Shown here: piece after piece, positions 1 to 7,711 of the stretch
How positions within the stretch are numbered: position 1 is the first letter of the stretch
Layout of the letters: each line of letters begins with the position of its first letter
From: Streptacidiphilus anmyonensis
Lineage (GTDB): Bacteria > Actinomycetota > Actinomycetes > Streptomycetales > Streptomycetaceae
DNA: 34,614 nt
Assembly (NCBI RefSeq): GCF_000787855.1
Contig: NZ_BBPQ01000006.1
Location: 23,332 to 57,945 of the forward strand
Direction: 5' to 3'
Notes under the pieces: generated by a model
The model's input: the letters and a program-made list of their open reading frames with translations, nothing else
What the model was told of the DNA's origin: nothing
Database searches by the model: none
Translations under genes and position numbers: made by a program

Positions 1-37
1 GGTCACGGCGGCCCGACGGCGACGCGTCGACGCCGGC

Positions 38-1042
38 TCAGCCGGCCGTCACCGCGCGGATGCTCTCGCGCAGCGAGGACATGGTCGCGAGCACGGCCGT
101 CGGCTCGTAGCCGCAGTGCGCCATGCAGTTGTCGCAGCGGGGGTCCTTGCCGCGGCCGAACTTGTCCCACTCCGTGGTGTCCAGCAGCTCCTGGTAGGTC
201 TGGGTGTAGCCGTCGGCCATCAGGTAGCACGGCTTCTGCCAGCCCTTGAGCGAGTAGGACGGGATCGCCCACGGGGTGCACTCGAAGTCCCGCTTGCCCT
301 CCAGGAAGTCCAGGTAGAGGGCCGAGTGGTTGAGCCGCCACTTCTTGCGGTGGCCGTCGCCGAAGGCCTTCTTGAACAGCTGGCGGGTCTGCTCGACGCC
401 GAGGAAGCGGTCCTGGTCCGGCGCCTTCTCGTAGGCGTAGCCGGGCGAGATCTGCATCCGGTCGACCTTGAGCTCGTCGTTCAGGTAGTCCAGCACCTCG
501 ATGATGTCCTGAGGGCTGTCGTTGTTGAAGAACGTCGAGTTCGTGTAGACCTGGAAGCCCGCCGCCTTGGCCTGCTTGATCGCGGCGACGGCCTGGTCGA
601 AGACGCCGTCCTTGCTCACCGACTCGTCGTGCCGCTCCTGCAGCCCGTCGATGTGGACCATCCACGCGAAGTTCCGGTGCGGCTTGAACTTGTGGATGTG
701 CTTGGGCAGCAGCACCGCGTTGGTGCACAGCACGACGAACTTGCCGCGCTTCAGCAGCTGGCGGGTGATCTCGTCGATCTGCGGGTGCATCAGCGGCTCA
801 CCGCCGGCCAGGGAGACCATCGGCGCGCCCGACTCCTCGACGGCGGCGACGGCCTGCTCCACCGGCATGCGCTGCTTGAGCACGCTCGCCGGGTGCTGGA
901 TCTTGCCGCAGCCCGCGCAGGCGAGGTTGCAGGCGAAGAGGGGTTCGACCTCCACGATGAGTGGGAACTTCTCGCGGCGGAGAAGCTTCTGCTTGAGGAG
1001 GTAGCTGCCCATCTTGACGGTCAGATTGAGTGGGAGTCCCAT
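38..1042 (-). CDS. hpnH: HpnH, adenosyl-hopene transferase (radical SAM)
   Basis: This 334-residue radical SAM protein joins the 5'-deoxyadenosyl group of SAM to hopene (diploptene) to give adenosylhopane, the first step of side-chain extension towards bacteriohopanetetrol. The iron-sulfur ligands form CxxxCxxC (C38, C42, C45). A GGEP motif for SAM binding follows at residues 80-83. The C-terminal part has a second Cys cluster (CDNCMAHC) typical of the HpnH group. Length is normal for the family. The ATG is preceded on the minus strand by GGAGAGAG. Transcription runs off the left edge, so the remaining hopanoid genes (phosphorylase, ispG, dxs, aminotransferase in other streptomycetes) are probably there; that is inference. 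The promoter is shared with the divergent tetR gene and overlaps a palindrome. Confidence 0.93.
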   Translation of the reverse strand: MGLPLNLTVKMGSYLLKQKLLRREKFPLIVEVEPLFACNLACAGCGKIQHPASVLKQRMPVEQAVAAVEESGAPMVSLAGGEPLMHPQIDEITRQLLKRGKFVVLCTNAVLLPKHIHKFKPHRNFAWMVHIDGLQERHDESVSKDGVFDQAVAAIKQAKAAGFQVYTNSTFFNNDSPQDIIEVLDYLNDELKVDRMQISPGYAYEKAPDQDRFLGVEQTRQLFKKAFGDGHRKKWRLNHSALYLDFLEGKRDFECTPWAIPSYSLKGWQKPCYLMADGYTQTYQELLDTTEWDKFGRGKDPRCDNCMAHCGYEPTAVLATMSSLRESIRAVTAG

Positions 1043-1091
1043 GATCTCTCTCTCCGTTCCCCCGGGCGACGGGTCCGTGGCCCTCTTCTAA

Positions 1092-1106
1092 CATACAGTC
1101 TGTATG
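1092..1106. promoter_or_regulatory. Perfect palindrome, probable TetR operator in the hpnH/tetR divergent promoter
   Basis: CATACAG, a 1-bp T spacer, then CTGTATG: perfect 7-bp arms in the 61-bp gap between two divergent genes. It overlaps -10-like hexamers for both directions (TAACAT at 1089-1094 on plus; TATGTT at 1095-1090 on minus) and runs into the first possible ATG of tetR. Size and position are typical of an autoregulatory TetR-family operator; which protein binds is inferred. Confidence 0.7.
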
Positions 1107-1760
1107 GAACAGGATGCAGGTATGACAGCACCCCGATCGAGGCGTTCGCCCGGAAGTCGGCGCGCGGAGCACACCGCCGACACCCGGCGCGCGCTCGTGC
1201 GCGCCGCGCGCACCCTCTTCGCCGAGCGCGGATACACCGCGACGGGGACCGAGGACATCGTGGCGGCGGCGCAGGTCACTCGAGGGGCGCTGTACCACCA
1301 CTTCAAGGACAAGGCCGACCTGTTCCGGGCCGTGATGGGCGAGTGCGCCCAGGAGATGGCCGAGCGGCTCGTGGAGCAGGAGACGGCGCGCGCCGAGAGT
1401 GAGACCGGTGACGCCTGGACGCTGCTGCGGCACGGTTTCCAGTCGTTCCTGGACGCCTGCAACGACCCGGACTTCCAGCGGATCGTGCTGGTGGAGGGCC
1501 CGGCCGTGCTGGGCCACAGCGCCTGGGACGCGCTGGTCGAGCAGCACGGCTACGTGCTGCTGGCGGAGGAGTTGACCCGGGCGATGGACGAGGGCAGCAT
1601 CTCGCCGATGCCGATCGGCCCGCTCACCCGGATGCTGGCGGCCCTGATCTCCGAGGCGAGCCTCTACATCGCCCGCGCCGTGGACCACGAGACGGCGCGC
1701 AAGGAGGCGGGCGAGGTGCTGGAGCGCCTGCTGACCGGACTTTCGCGTACTGACGCGTAA
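1104..1760 (+). CDS. TetR/AcrR-family transcriptional regulator
   Basis: A 218-residue regulator with the TetR N-terminal domain: a first helix around residues 27-42, then helix-turn-helix 47-71 (TGTEDIVAAAQVTRGALYHHF) ending in the typical YHHFKDKADLF stretch. The C-terminal ligand domain is about 140 residues; the ligand is unknown. The start is uncertain. ATG 1104 lies inside the palindrome and would suit a leaderless transcript from TAACAT at 1089-1094. ATG 1122 has a weak AGG upstream and would remove six residues. The gene is divergent from hpnH and points at the monooxygenase-SDR pair beginning 97 bp downstream, which it may control together with itself, as EthR does for the Baeyer-Villiger enzyme EthA in mycobacteria. 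That parallel is inference. Confidence 0.88.
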   Translation: MEQDAGMTAPRSRRSPGSRRAEHTADTRRALVRAARTLFAERGYTATGTEDIVAAAQVTRGALYHHFKDKADLFRAVMGECAQEMAERLVEQETARAESETGDAWTLLRHGFQSFLDACNDPDFQRIVLVEGPAVLGHSAWDALVEQHGYVLLAEELTRAMDEGSISPMPIGPLTRMLAALISEASLYIARAVDHETARKEAGEVLERLLTGLSRTDA

Positions 1761-1857
1761 CTTCCACGGTCCGAAGCCTTCCCGAGCCGGGGTGCGTCCC
1801 CTACCCTCTCGATTGCGCCACTGATTACTGGCACAGTTAAGGGTGGAAGGTGAGGGC

Positions 1858-3357
1858 ATGGGGAGCAGCGCGGCGGTCCAACGGGTCAAGGTCGCCATCA
1901 TCGGCTCGGGATTCGGCGGGCTCGGCGCCGCCGTGCGGCTGCGCCAGGAGGGCGAGGACGACTTCGTCGTCCTCGAGCGCGGCGCGAGCGTCGGCGGCAC
2001 CTGGCGTGACAACAGCTACCCGGGCTGCGCCTGCGACGTCCCGTCCCACCTGTACTCCTTCTCCTTCGCGCCCAACCCGGACTGGCCGCGCACCTTCTCC
2101 GGGCAGCCGGAGATCCGCGGGTATCTCGAGCGCGTCGTCGAGCGCTTCGGCCTCCGCGGCCACCTGCGGTTCCGTCACATGGTGACCGGCGCGCGCTGGG
2201 ACGAGGGCACCGGACGCTGGGAGGTCGAGACCGACCAGGGCCGCTACAGCGCCCAGGTGCTGGTCGCCGCCACCGGCCCGCTCTCGGACCCGTCGGTCCC
2301 GGACATCCCCGGCCTCGGCGACTTCCCCGGCGAGGTCTTCCACTCCGCGCAGTGGAACCACGACTACGACCTGGCCGGCAAGCGCGTGGCCGTCGTCGGC
2401 ACCGGCGCCTCCGCGATCCAGATCGTGCCCTCCATCCAGCGAGAGGTCGGCAGGCTGGTCCTGTTCCAGCGCACCCCGCCGTGGGTGATGAACCGGATGG
2501 ACCGCGACATCACCGCCGTCGAGCGCTTCGTCTACCGCCACGTCCCCGCCGCCCAGAAGGCGCTGCGCGGCGCGCTGTGGCTGGTGCGCGAATACCAGGT
2601 CGGCGCGTTCGTGAAGCGTCCCGGCCTGCTGCGCGCCCCCGAGGCGCTGGCGCTCGCCAACCTGCGGCGGGCCGTCAAGGACCCGGCCCTGCGGGCCAAG
2701 CTGACGCCCGACTACCGCTTCGGCTGCAAGCGGGTGCTGCTGTCGAACACCTACTATCCGGCGCTCGCCCAGCCGAACGTGGACGTGGTCGCGGCCGGCC
2801 TGAAGGAGGTCAGGGGCAGCACGCTGGTCGCCTCCGACGGCACCGAGCACGAGGCCGACGCGATCGTCTTCTCCACCGGCTTCCACGTGACCGACCTGCC
2901 GGTCGCCGACCACATCACCGGCGTGGGCGGACGGACCCTGGCGCAGGAGTGGGAGCAGGGCATGGCCGCGCTGCGCGGCACCACCGTGCGCGGCTTCCCC
3001 AACCTGCTGCTGGTCATCGGCCCCAACACGGGGCTGGGCAACAGCTCGATGGTGCTGATGATCGAGTCGCAGCTCAACTACCTCGCGGACTACCTGCGCA
3101 AGCTCGACTCCAGCGGCGCCGCCGCGCTGGACGTGACGGCCTCCGCCCAGCTCCGCTGGAACGACGAGCTCCAGCGCCGGATGGCGCGGACCGTCTGGAA
3201 CACCGGCGGCTGCCGCAGCTGGTACCTGGACGCCATGGGCAACAACACCACCCTGTGGCCCGGCACCACCGCGCACTTCCGCCGTGAGACGCGCACGGTG
3301 GACCTGCACGAGTACGACCTGATCCACGCGCCCGTCGCCCAGCCCGTGAACGCCTGA
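1858..3357 (+). CDS. FAD/NAD(P)-dependent monooxygenase, Baeyer-Villiger-like
   Basis: A 499-residue class B flavoprotein monooxygenase that probably uses FAD, NADPH and O2 to oxygenate a ketone or heteroatom substrate; the substrate cannot be read from sequence. FAD Rossmann motif GSGFGG is at residues 16-21 and the NADPH motif GTGASA at 181-186. Between them lies a Baeyer-Villiger-type fingerprint FxGxxxHxxxW at 156-166 (F156, H162, W166), but W is followed by N rather than the usual P or D. The GCACDVPSHLYSFSF stretch is typical of the 4-hydroxyacetophenone/cyclohexanone monooxygenase group. ATG 1858 is preferred over GTG 1843 because GGAAGGTGAGG lies just upstream of it. An SDR gene follows 15 bp after the stop, suggesting paired oxygenation and alcohol/ketone oxidoreduction. 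Confidence 0.88.
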   Translation: MGSSAAVQRVKVAIIGSGFGGLGAAVRLRQEGEDDFVVLERGASVGGTWRDNSYPGCACDVPSHLYSFSFAPNPDWPRTFSGQPEIRGYLERVVERFGLRGHLRFRHMVTGARWDEGTGRWEVETDQGRYSAQVLVAATGPLSDPSVPDIPGLGDFPGEVFHSAQWNHDYDLAGKRVAVVGTGASAIQIVPSIQREVGRLVLFQRTPPWVMNRMDRDITAVERFVYRHVPAAQKALRGALWLVREYQVGAFVKRPGLLRAPEALALANLRRAVKDPALRAKLTPDYRFGCKRVLLSNTYYPALAQPNVDVVAAGLKEVRGSTLVASDGTEHEADAIVFSTGFHVTDLPVADHITGVGGRTLAQEWEQGMAALRGTTVRGFPNLLLVIGPNTGLGNSSMVLMIESQLNYLADYLRKLDSSGAAALDVTASAQLRWNDELQRRMARTVWNTGGCRSWYLDAMGNNTTLWPGTTAHFRRETRTVDLHEYDLIHAPVAQPVNA

Positions 3358-3372
3358 GGGAGATAGATCGAC

Positions 3373-4269
3373 ATGTCGAGCAAGCAGAGCATGGCCGGTC
3401 AGGTCGCCGTCATCACCGGAGCCGCGCGCGGCGTCGGCGCGCAGCTGGCGCGCGTGCTGACCGCGCGCGGCGCGCGGGTCGCCCTGGTCGGGCTGGAGCG
3501 GGACCGGCTCAAGGAGGTCGCCGAGGAGTGCGGCCCGGAGGCGGGCTGGTGGGAGGCCAACGTCACCGACCGCGAGGCGCTGAGCGCCGTCGCCGCGGAG
3601 ATCGTCGAGCGCTACGGCCGCGTCGACGTCGTGGTCGCCAACGCCGGCATCGCGACGGGTGCGCCCTTCGCCGACTCCGATCCGGACGTCTGGACCCGCG
3701 TCATCGAGGTCAACCTCGTCGGCAGCGCGAACACCGCCTGGGCGTTCCTGCCCGCGCTGGCCGACTCCCGCGGGTACCTCCTCCAGATCGCCTCGCTGGC
3801 GGCGATCACCCCCGCTCCGCTGATGAGCGCCTACTGCGCGAGCAAGAGCGGGGTGGAGGCGTTCGCCCATTCGATCCGGCCGGAGCTGGCCCTGAAGGGC
3901 GTCAAGGTCGGTGTCGGCTACCTGAGTTGGACCGACACCGACATGGTGCGCGGTGCGGACGAGGACCCGGTGATGCGCGACATGCGCGCGGCGCTGCCCT
4001 GGCCGCTGAACCGCACCTACCCGCTGGGCCCGGCCGTCGACCGCCTCGCCGACGGCATCGCGCGGCGGTCGGCCCACGTCTACGCCCAGGCGTGGCTGCG
4101 GGGCATGCAGCCGCAGCGCCACCTCGTCCCGATGATCATGGGTGCGGTCGGCCCGATGCGGCTGCGCGCGATGGGGACGCGGCTCGCGGAGTTCGCCGAG
4201 AACCCCCGCGGCCTGGTCGGCCGCGGCGGAGCGGCGGACCAGGCGGACCGTCAGGCGCACATCAGGTAG
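3373..4269 (+). CDS. Short-chain dehydrogenase/reductase (SDR)
   Basis: A 298-residue classical SDR. The cofactor motif TGAARGVG is at residues 15-22, NAG at 90-92, and the catalytic set is N114, S141, Y154 and K158 (YCASK). It probably interconverts an alcohol and ketone with NAD(P)H; the substrate is unknown. The tail of about 60 residues after the core is longer than in minimal SDRs. It starts 15 bp after the monooxygenase with GGGAG upstream, so the two are an operon. A dehydrogenase that makes a ketone for a Baeyer-Villiger enzyme is a common pairing, which is the most economical reading here. Its last bases overlap the tail of the decayed marR on the other strand. Confidence 0.9.
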   Translation: MSSKQSMAGQVAVITGAARGVGAQLARVLTARGARVALVGLERDRLKEVAEECGPEAGWWEANVTDREALSAVAAEIVERYGRVDVVVANAGIATGAPFADSDPDVWTRVIEVNLVGSANTAWAFLPALADSRGYLLQIASLAAITPAPLMSAYCASKSGVEAFAHSIRPELALKGVKVGVGYLSWTDTDMVRGADEDPVMRDMRAALPWPLNRTYPLGPAVDRLADGIARRSAHVYAQAWLRGMQPQRHLVPMIMGAVGPMRLRAMGTRLAEFAENPRGLVGRGGAADQADRQAHIR

Positions 4270-4590
4270 TCGGCCCGTCGCCGCTCGGCGGGTAGGCGAG
4301 GCGCACGATCATCGAGTGCAGCAGCTCCAGTTCCTCGGGCGTGAGCCCGTGGTCAGCTGTTCCTCGGTGCGCCTGACCGCCTCGGCGACGCGCCCGAGCA
4401 GCGTCTGCCCGGCTTCCGTGATCACGATGGCGTGCGCGCGGCGGTCGGTCGGGTGCGGCTCGCGACGCACCAGGCCGCGCGCTTCGAGCGCGTCGAGGGC
4501 GCGAACCACCGCGGACTTGTCCGCGTCCATGCTGTCCACGAGTTGGCGTTGCGTCGGCATGTCGAACAGGCCGGCGTGCATCAGGATGCC
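4262..4590 (-). pseudogene. MarR-family regulator remnant (5'-truncated and frameshifted)
   Basis: The minus strand encodes the wing and recognition-helix part of a MarR protein (QRQLVDSMDADKSAVVRALD, then GLVRREPHPTDRRAHAIVIT), starting abruptly at about 4579-4590. The first 40-60 residues expected of the family are missing. Near 4354-4359 the frame breaks. Restoring one base lets the reading continue as DHGLTPEELELLHSMIVRLA to a TGA at 4262-4264, a normal MarR C-terminus. There are therefore two lesions: loss of the 5' end with its promoter, and a single-base indel (which could also be a sequencing error). It abuts a multicopper oxidase fragment on the opposite strand and is not expected to make a working repressor. 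Confidence 0.75.
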
Positions 4591-4592
4591 GG

Positions 4593-4682
4593 CGTGACTA
4601 CGCCGGACGCTTCCTGCTGCACTGCCACAACCTGGAGCACGAGGACATGGCGATGATGGCCGAGTTCACCACCAACCAGTGA
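4593..4682 (+). pseudogene. C-terminal fragment of a multicopper oxidase
   Basis: About 29 codons read DYAGRFLLHCHNLEHEDMAM and on to a TGA at 4680-4682. The HCHxxxHxxxxM signature is the type 1/type 3 copper site at the end of multicopper oxidases (laccase/CotA/bilirubin-oxidase type): Cys and the second His as T1 ligands and Met as axial ligand. Nothing upstream in this frame resembles the rest of the roughly 500-residue enzyme, so over 90% of the gene is gone. Native sequence begins next to where the marR remnant begins on the other strand, which suggests one deletion removed the middle of a divergent marR/oxidase pair. Confidence 0.75.
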
Positions 4683-4726
4683 CAGCGATGGTGACGCAGC
4701 GTCAGGTCGACGGGGACGCGCGGGGC

Positions 4727-6163
4727 TTAGGCCGCCGGGTGCTCCCGCCGCAGGGCCTCGCCCGCCGCGCGGCACTCGTCCAGCAGGACGCGCAGGTCGT
4801 CCGGGGTCGTGCGGGCGTTCAACAGGCAGGCGCGGACGGCCTCGTGGCCGCCCAGGACGGTGCCCGTGACGAACGCCCGCCCGCGTTCCTGGACGGCGAC
4901 GCCGAGTGCCGCGTTGACGCGGTGCAGGGTCTCCTCGTCGGCGTCGGCGGGTGCGTAGCGGAAGGCCACGATCGAGGTCTCGACGGGCGTCAGCAGCTCC
5001 AGGTCCGGGGCCTCGTCGACCATCCGCCCGAGCTCGCGGGCGAGTTCGCAGCAGCGGGTGACGTCGCGGGCCACGCCGGAGCGGCCCGCGGCGGCCAGCG
5101 TCGCCCAGACCTTCAGCGAGCGGAACGGGCGGGTCTGCTCGATCCCGTACTCGGAGAACCAGCCGAGCCCGCCCGCGGCGTCGTCGCGCAGGTAGGCGGG
5201 CACCAGGCTGAACGTGCCGCGCAGTTGCTCGGCGTCGCGCACCAGCAGGCAGCCGCAGTCCACGGGCACGCCGAGCCACTTGTGCGGGTCGAGCGCGAAG
5301 GAGTCCGCGCGCTCCAGCCCCGCGTAGCGCGGCGCGGCCAGCGGGTCCAGCCGCCCGAACGCGCCGTAGGCGCCGTCGACGTGCAGCCAGAGCTTCTCCT
5401 CGGCGCAGACGTCGGCGAGCGCGCCGAGGTCGTCCACCACGCCGGCGTTCACCGTCCCGGCGGAGCCGACCACCAGGAAGGGCGTCAGCCCGGCGTCCCG
5501 GTCCGCGCGGACGCGCTCGCGCAGCGCCTCGGGGATCAGGTGGCCGGCGGCGTCCGTCGCGACGGTGACCAGGTGCCTGCTGCCGAGCCCCAGCAGCTCG
5601 GCGGCCTTGCGCACGCACGAGTGCGTCTCGGCGCTGACGTAGCCGACCAGCGGTGGCAGCGCGCCGACGCCCTCCTCCCGCACGTTCACCCCGAGGTTCG
5701 CGGCGGCGCGGTTCCGGGCGGCCGCGAGGGCGACGATCGTCGCCATGGACGCGCCGGACGTCAGCAGCCCGCCCCCGTCCGGGTGCGGGAACCCGACCAG
5801 CTCCGCGAGCCACCGCACGACGCTGCGCTCCAGGTGCACGTCGGCGTGGTCGCCCCCGGCGGAGCTGGGGTTCATCGCGGCCGCGGCGAACGCGCCGAGG
5901 ATGCCCGCGGGCGCGGGCGCGGCGTTCACCCACCCGAAGAACCGGGGGTGCCCGTTGCCCATGGGGTAGGGCAGCACGTCGCGCTCGATGGCCTGGACCA
6001 GCGCCGCCAGCTCCGTCCCGTCCTCGGGCAGCGGTCGCTCCAGCAGGGCGCTCCGCGCCGCGGCGGGCATGGGCGTCCAGACCTCCCGCTGGGGCAGCCC
6101 GTCGAGGTAGTCGGCGAGCAGGTCGACGGTGTCGTGCGCGGCGGAGCGGAAGTCGCTGGTCAT
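4727..6163 (-). CDS. Group II PLP-dependent decarboxylase (aromatic L-amino acid decarboxylase type)
   Basis: A 478-residue cytosolic enzyme that decarboxylates an L-amino acid, probably aromatic (Phe, Tyr, Trp or DOPA), to its amine. From ATG 6163: the N-terminal helical swap domain covers 1-70; the PLP-stacking His is H181 (SAETHSC), the pyridine-binding Asp D263 (HVDGAYG) and the Schiff-base Lys K295 (DPHKW). Length fits the DOPA/tyrosine decarboxylase family. Exact substrate is not determined. A GTG two codons upstream (6169) is possible. There is no clear Shine-Dalgarno, but TAGAGT lies about 12 bp upstream of the ATG, so a very short leader or leaderless transcript is plausible. It is divergent from the frameshifted SDR. 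Confidence 0.88.
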   Translation of the reverse strand: MTSDFRSAAHDTVDLLADYLDGLPQREVWTPMPAAARSALLERPLPEDGTELAALVQAIERDVLPYPMGNGHPRFFGWVNAAPAPAGILGAFAAAAMNPSSAGGDHADVHLERSVVRWLAELVGFPHPDGGGLLTSGASMATIVALAAARNRAAANLGVNVREEGVGALPPLVGYVSAETHSCVRKAAELLGLGSRHLVTVATDAAGHLIPEALRERVRADRDAGLTPFLVVGSAGTVNAGVVDDLGALADVCAEEKLWLHVDGAYGAFGRLDPLAAPRYAGLERADSFALDPHKWLGVPVDCGCLLVRDAEQLRGTFSLVPAYLRDDAAGGLGWFSEYGIEQTRPFRSLKVWATLAAAGRSGVARDVTRCCELARELGRMVDEAPDLELLTPVETSIVAFRYAPADADEETLHRVNAALGVAVQERGRAFVTGTVLGGHEAVRACLLNARTTPDDLRVLLDECRAAGEALRREHPAA

Positions 6164-6322
6164 GCGCACACTCTAGGCAGGGCCGAAAGCCGGGCCGAGC
6201 GCAGGACCCCGGTCCGCGGCAGGCCGATCAGCCGTGCCCCCGGCTCCGGATCCTGGTCGGTCCCGGCGATCAGGCTGATGCCGCCCAGGGCCGTCAGGAC
6301 GTACGAGCCGGAGGAGGACGAC

Positions 6323-7098
6323 ATGGGTGCTCGACTGCACGGAACAGTGGCGCTGGTGACCGGCGCCAGCAGCGGCATCGGCGCGGCGACGGCGCGGCGA
6401 CGGCGCGCGGCCTCGCCGAGGAGGGCGCGGCGGTCGCCCTCCTCGCGCGACGGCGGGAGCGTTTGGAGGAGCTGGCCGCCGGCATCCGGGCCGACGGGGG
6501 CACGGCGCTCGTCGTCGCCGCCGACATCGCCGACCGGCAGTCGGCCGTCGACGCGGTGGCACGGACGGTGAACGAACTCGGGCGGCTCGACACGGTGGTC
6601 AACAACGCGGGCCTCATGCACGTCGGCCCCGCCGCCGAGGCGTCACCGGACGACTGGGACGCCATGGTGCAGATCAACGTCCACGGCCTGCTCCACATCA
6701 CCCGTGCGGCGCTGCCGCACCTGATCAGCGCCGCGGCCGACTCGCCGCGGCGGATCGCCGACCTGGTCAACATCAGCTCGACCGCGGGCCGCGTGGCCCG
6801 GCCCGCGACAGCCGTCTACAACCTGACGAAGTTCGGCGTCAACGGCTTCACCGAGGCGCTGCGCCAGGAGGTCCGGGAGCAGGGCGTGCGGGTCGGCGTC
6901 GTCGAGCCCGGCACCGTGGACACCGAGCTCAGCACGCATCTGCGTGACGGCGTCAGGGAGGCGATCGAGCGTCAGGTCGAGGGGCTGGAGCTGCTCCGTC
7001 CGCAGGACATCGCCGACGCGGTCGCCTACATGGTCACCAGGGACCGGCGGGTGGCCGTCAACGAGATGCTGGTCCGGGCCTCCGACCAGAGCTGGTAG
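6323..7098 (+). pseudogene. SDR-family oxidoreductase, frameshifted by an 11-bp tandem duplication
   Basis: ATG 6323 follows a strong GGAGGAGG. The first 20 codons read as a normal SDR start with the TGASSGIG cofactor motif, then the frame is lost. Coding resumes one frame over as GLAEEGAAVALLARRRERLE, with NNAG, INVHG, the SS catalytic region and YNLTK, to a TAG at 7096-7098. The break coincides with an exact tandem repeat of 11 bases (6383-6393 and 6394-6404). Deleting one copy restores a continuous 254-residue protein of normal classical-SDR length. As written it would give a short garbled peptide. All catalytic residues downstream are intact, so the lesion is recent, reversible by slippage, or an assembly artefact. 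Confidence 0.85.
6383..6404 (+). repeat. 11-bp exact tandem duplication inside an SDR gene
   Basis: GCGGCGACGGC occurs twice head to tail (6383-6393, 6394-6404). Eleven is not a multiple of three, so the second copy throws the SDR out of frame right after its nucleotide-binding glycines. Replication slippage is the obvious origin. Confidence 0.9.
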
Positions 7099-7103
7099 CC
7101 GTG

Positions 7104-7562
7104 TCAGCCGCGCGGCTCGCCGAGCGCGATCGAATCGCCCGGGGGAGCCGGCTTCGGCCGGCGCGGGAAGCGGTCGCCGGAGAGGTCGGGACCGGAGTCG
7201 AGTCCCGGACGGCGGGCCCGGCCGCCGCGCACCCGGTCGGAGACGAAGCGCATCGGCGCGGTCAGCGCGATGGCCACCGGGTGGCGGGTGACGTCGAAGC
7301 CGAGGCGGCTCCGGCTGGTCGGCCGGCCCCACGTGCGTTCCAGCGGATAGCCGATCAGCAGCCACAGCGGCGCCGCGGCGACGAGGCCCGCGCCGATCAC
7401 GATCCTGCGCCCACGGCCCGGCCCGCGCCCTTGCCCGCGGCCCCGCCCGCGTCCGCGGCCGAAGTCGCGGCGGCCGCCGCCTTGGATCCCCCCGCGGATG
7501 TGCAGCTCGCGGCGGCCGGAACCCGAACGGCTCCCCCGGGGTTGCGCATTGTCTGATGCCAT
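7104..7562 (-). CDS. Hypothetical Gly/Arg-rich single-pass membrane protein
   Basis: A 152-residue protein I do not recognise. Residues 1-53 are a basic, RGG-like low-complexity tail with runs of GRGRGRG. Residues 54-72 form one hydrophobic segment (IVIGAGLVAAAPLWLLIGY). Residues 90-112 hold a more conserved-looking patch (HPVAIALTAPMRFVSDRV), and the end is Pro/Arg-rich. The start ATG has a very good Shine-Dalgarno (GGAGGGGAGG) five bases upstream, the main argument that the gene is real. It is divergent from lnt with about 150 bp between, and its stop is 5 bp from the SDR stop. Nucleic acid or phospholipid binding by the RGG tail is only a guess. Confidence 0.6.
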   Translation of the reverse strand: MASDNAQPRGSRSGSGRRELHIRGGIQGGGRRDFGRGRGRGRGQGRGPGRGRRIVIGAGLVAAAPLWLLIGYPLERTWGRPTSRSRLGFDVTRHPVAIALTAPMRFVSDRVRGGRARRPGLDSGPDLSGDRFPRRPKPAPPGDSIALGEPRG

Positions 7563-7711
7563 GTCAGCCTCCCCTCCGTTCCAGGGTGCCCCGCGCCCCC
7601 CGGCGTGTGCAAACAAGGTGCCCATCCGGTGATCGCAAGGGAGACTGGAGGGGTCCGACCCGTCCGGCGTGGAAGAGGGGCACCGTGAGCGTCGTCGCTG
7701 GGAGGAAGGCG

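Noticed and set aside
1837-4260. 807-codon open frame on the minus strand opposite the monooxygenase and SDR genes
   Set aside because: His/Arg/Gly/Val-rich antisense shadow of two well-supported genes, with no ribosome-binding site or recognisable domain.
4692-4704. Palindrome TGACGC-A-GCGTCA between the oxidase remnant and the decarboxylase
   Set aside because: Short, GC-rich and without promoter context; could be a weak terminator but not separable from chance.
6170-6322. Minus-strand reading upstream of the decarboxylase with a hydrophobic start (TALGGISLIAG)
   Set aside because: No start signal, no recognised family, and it covers the divergent promoter region of the decarboxylase and SDR genes.
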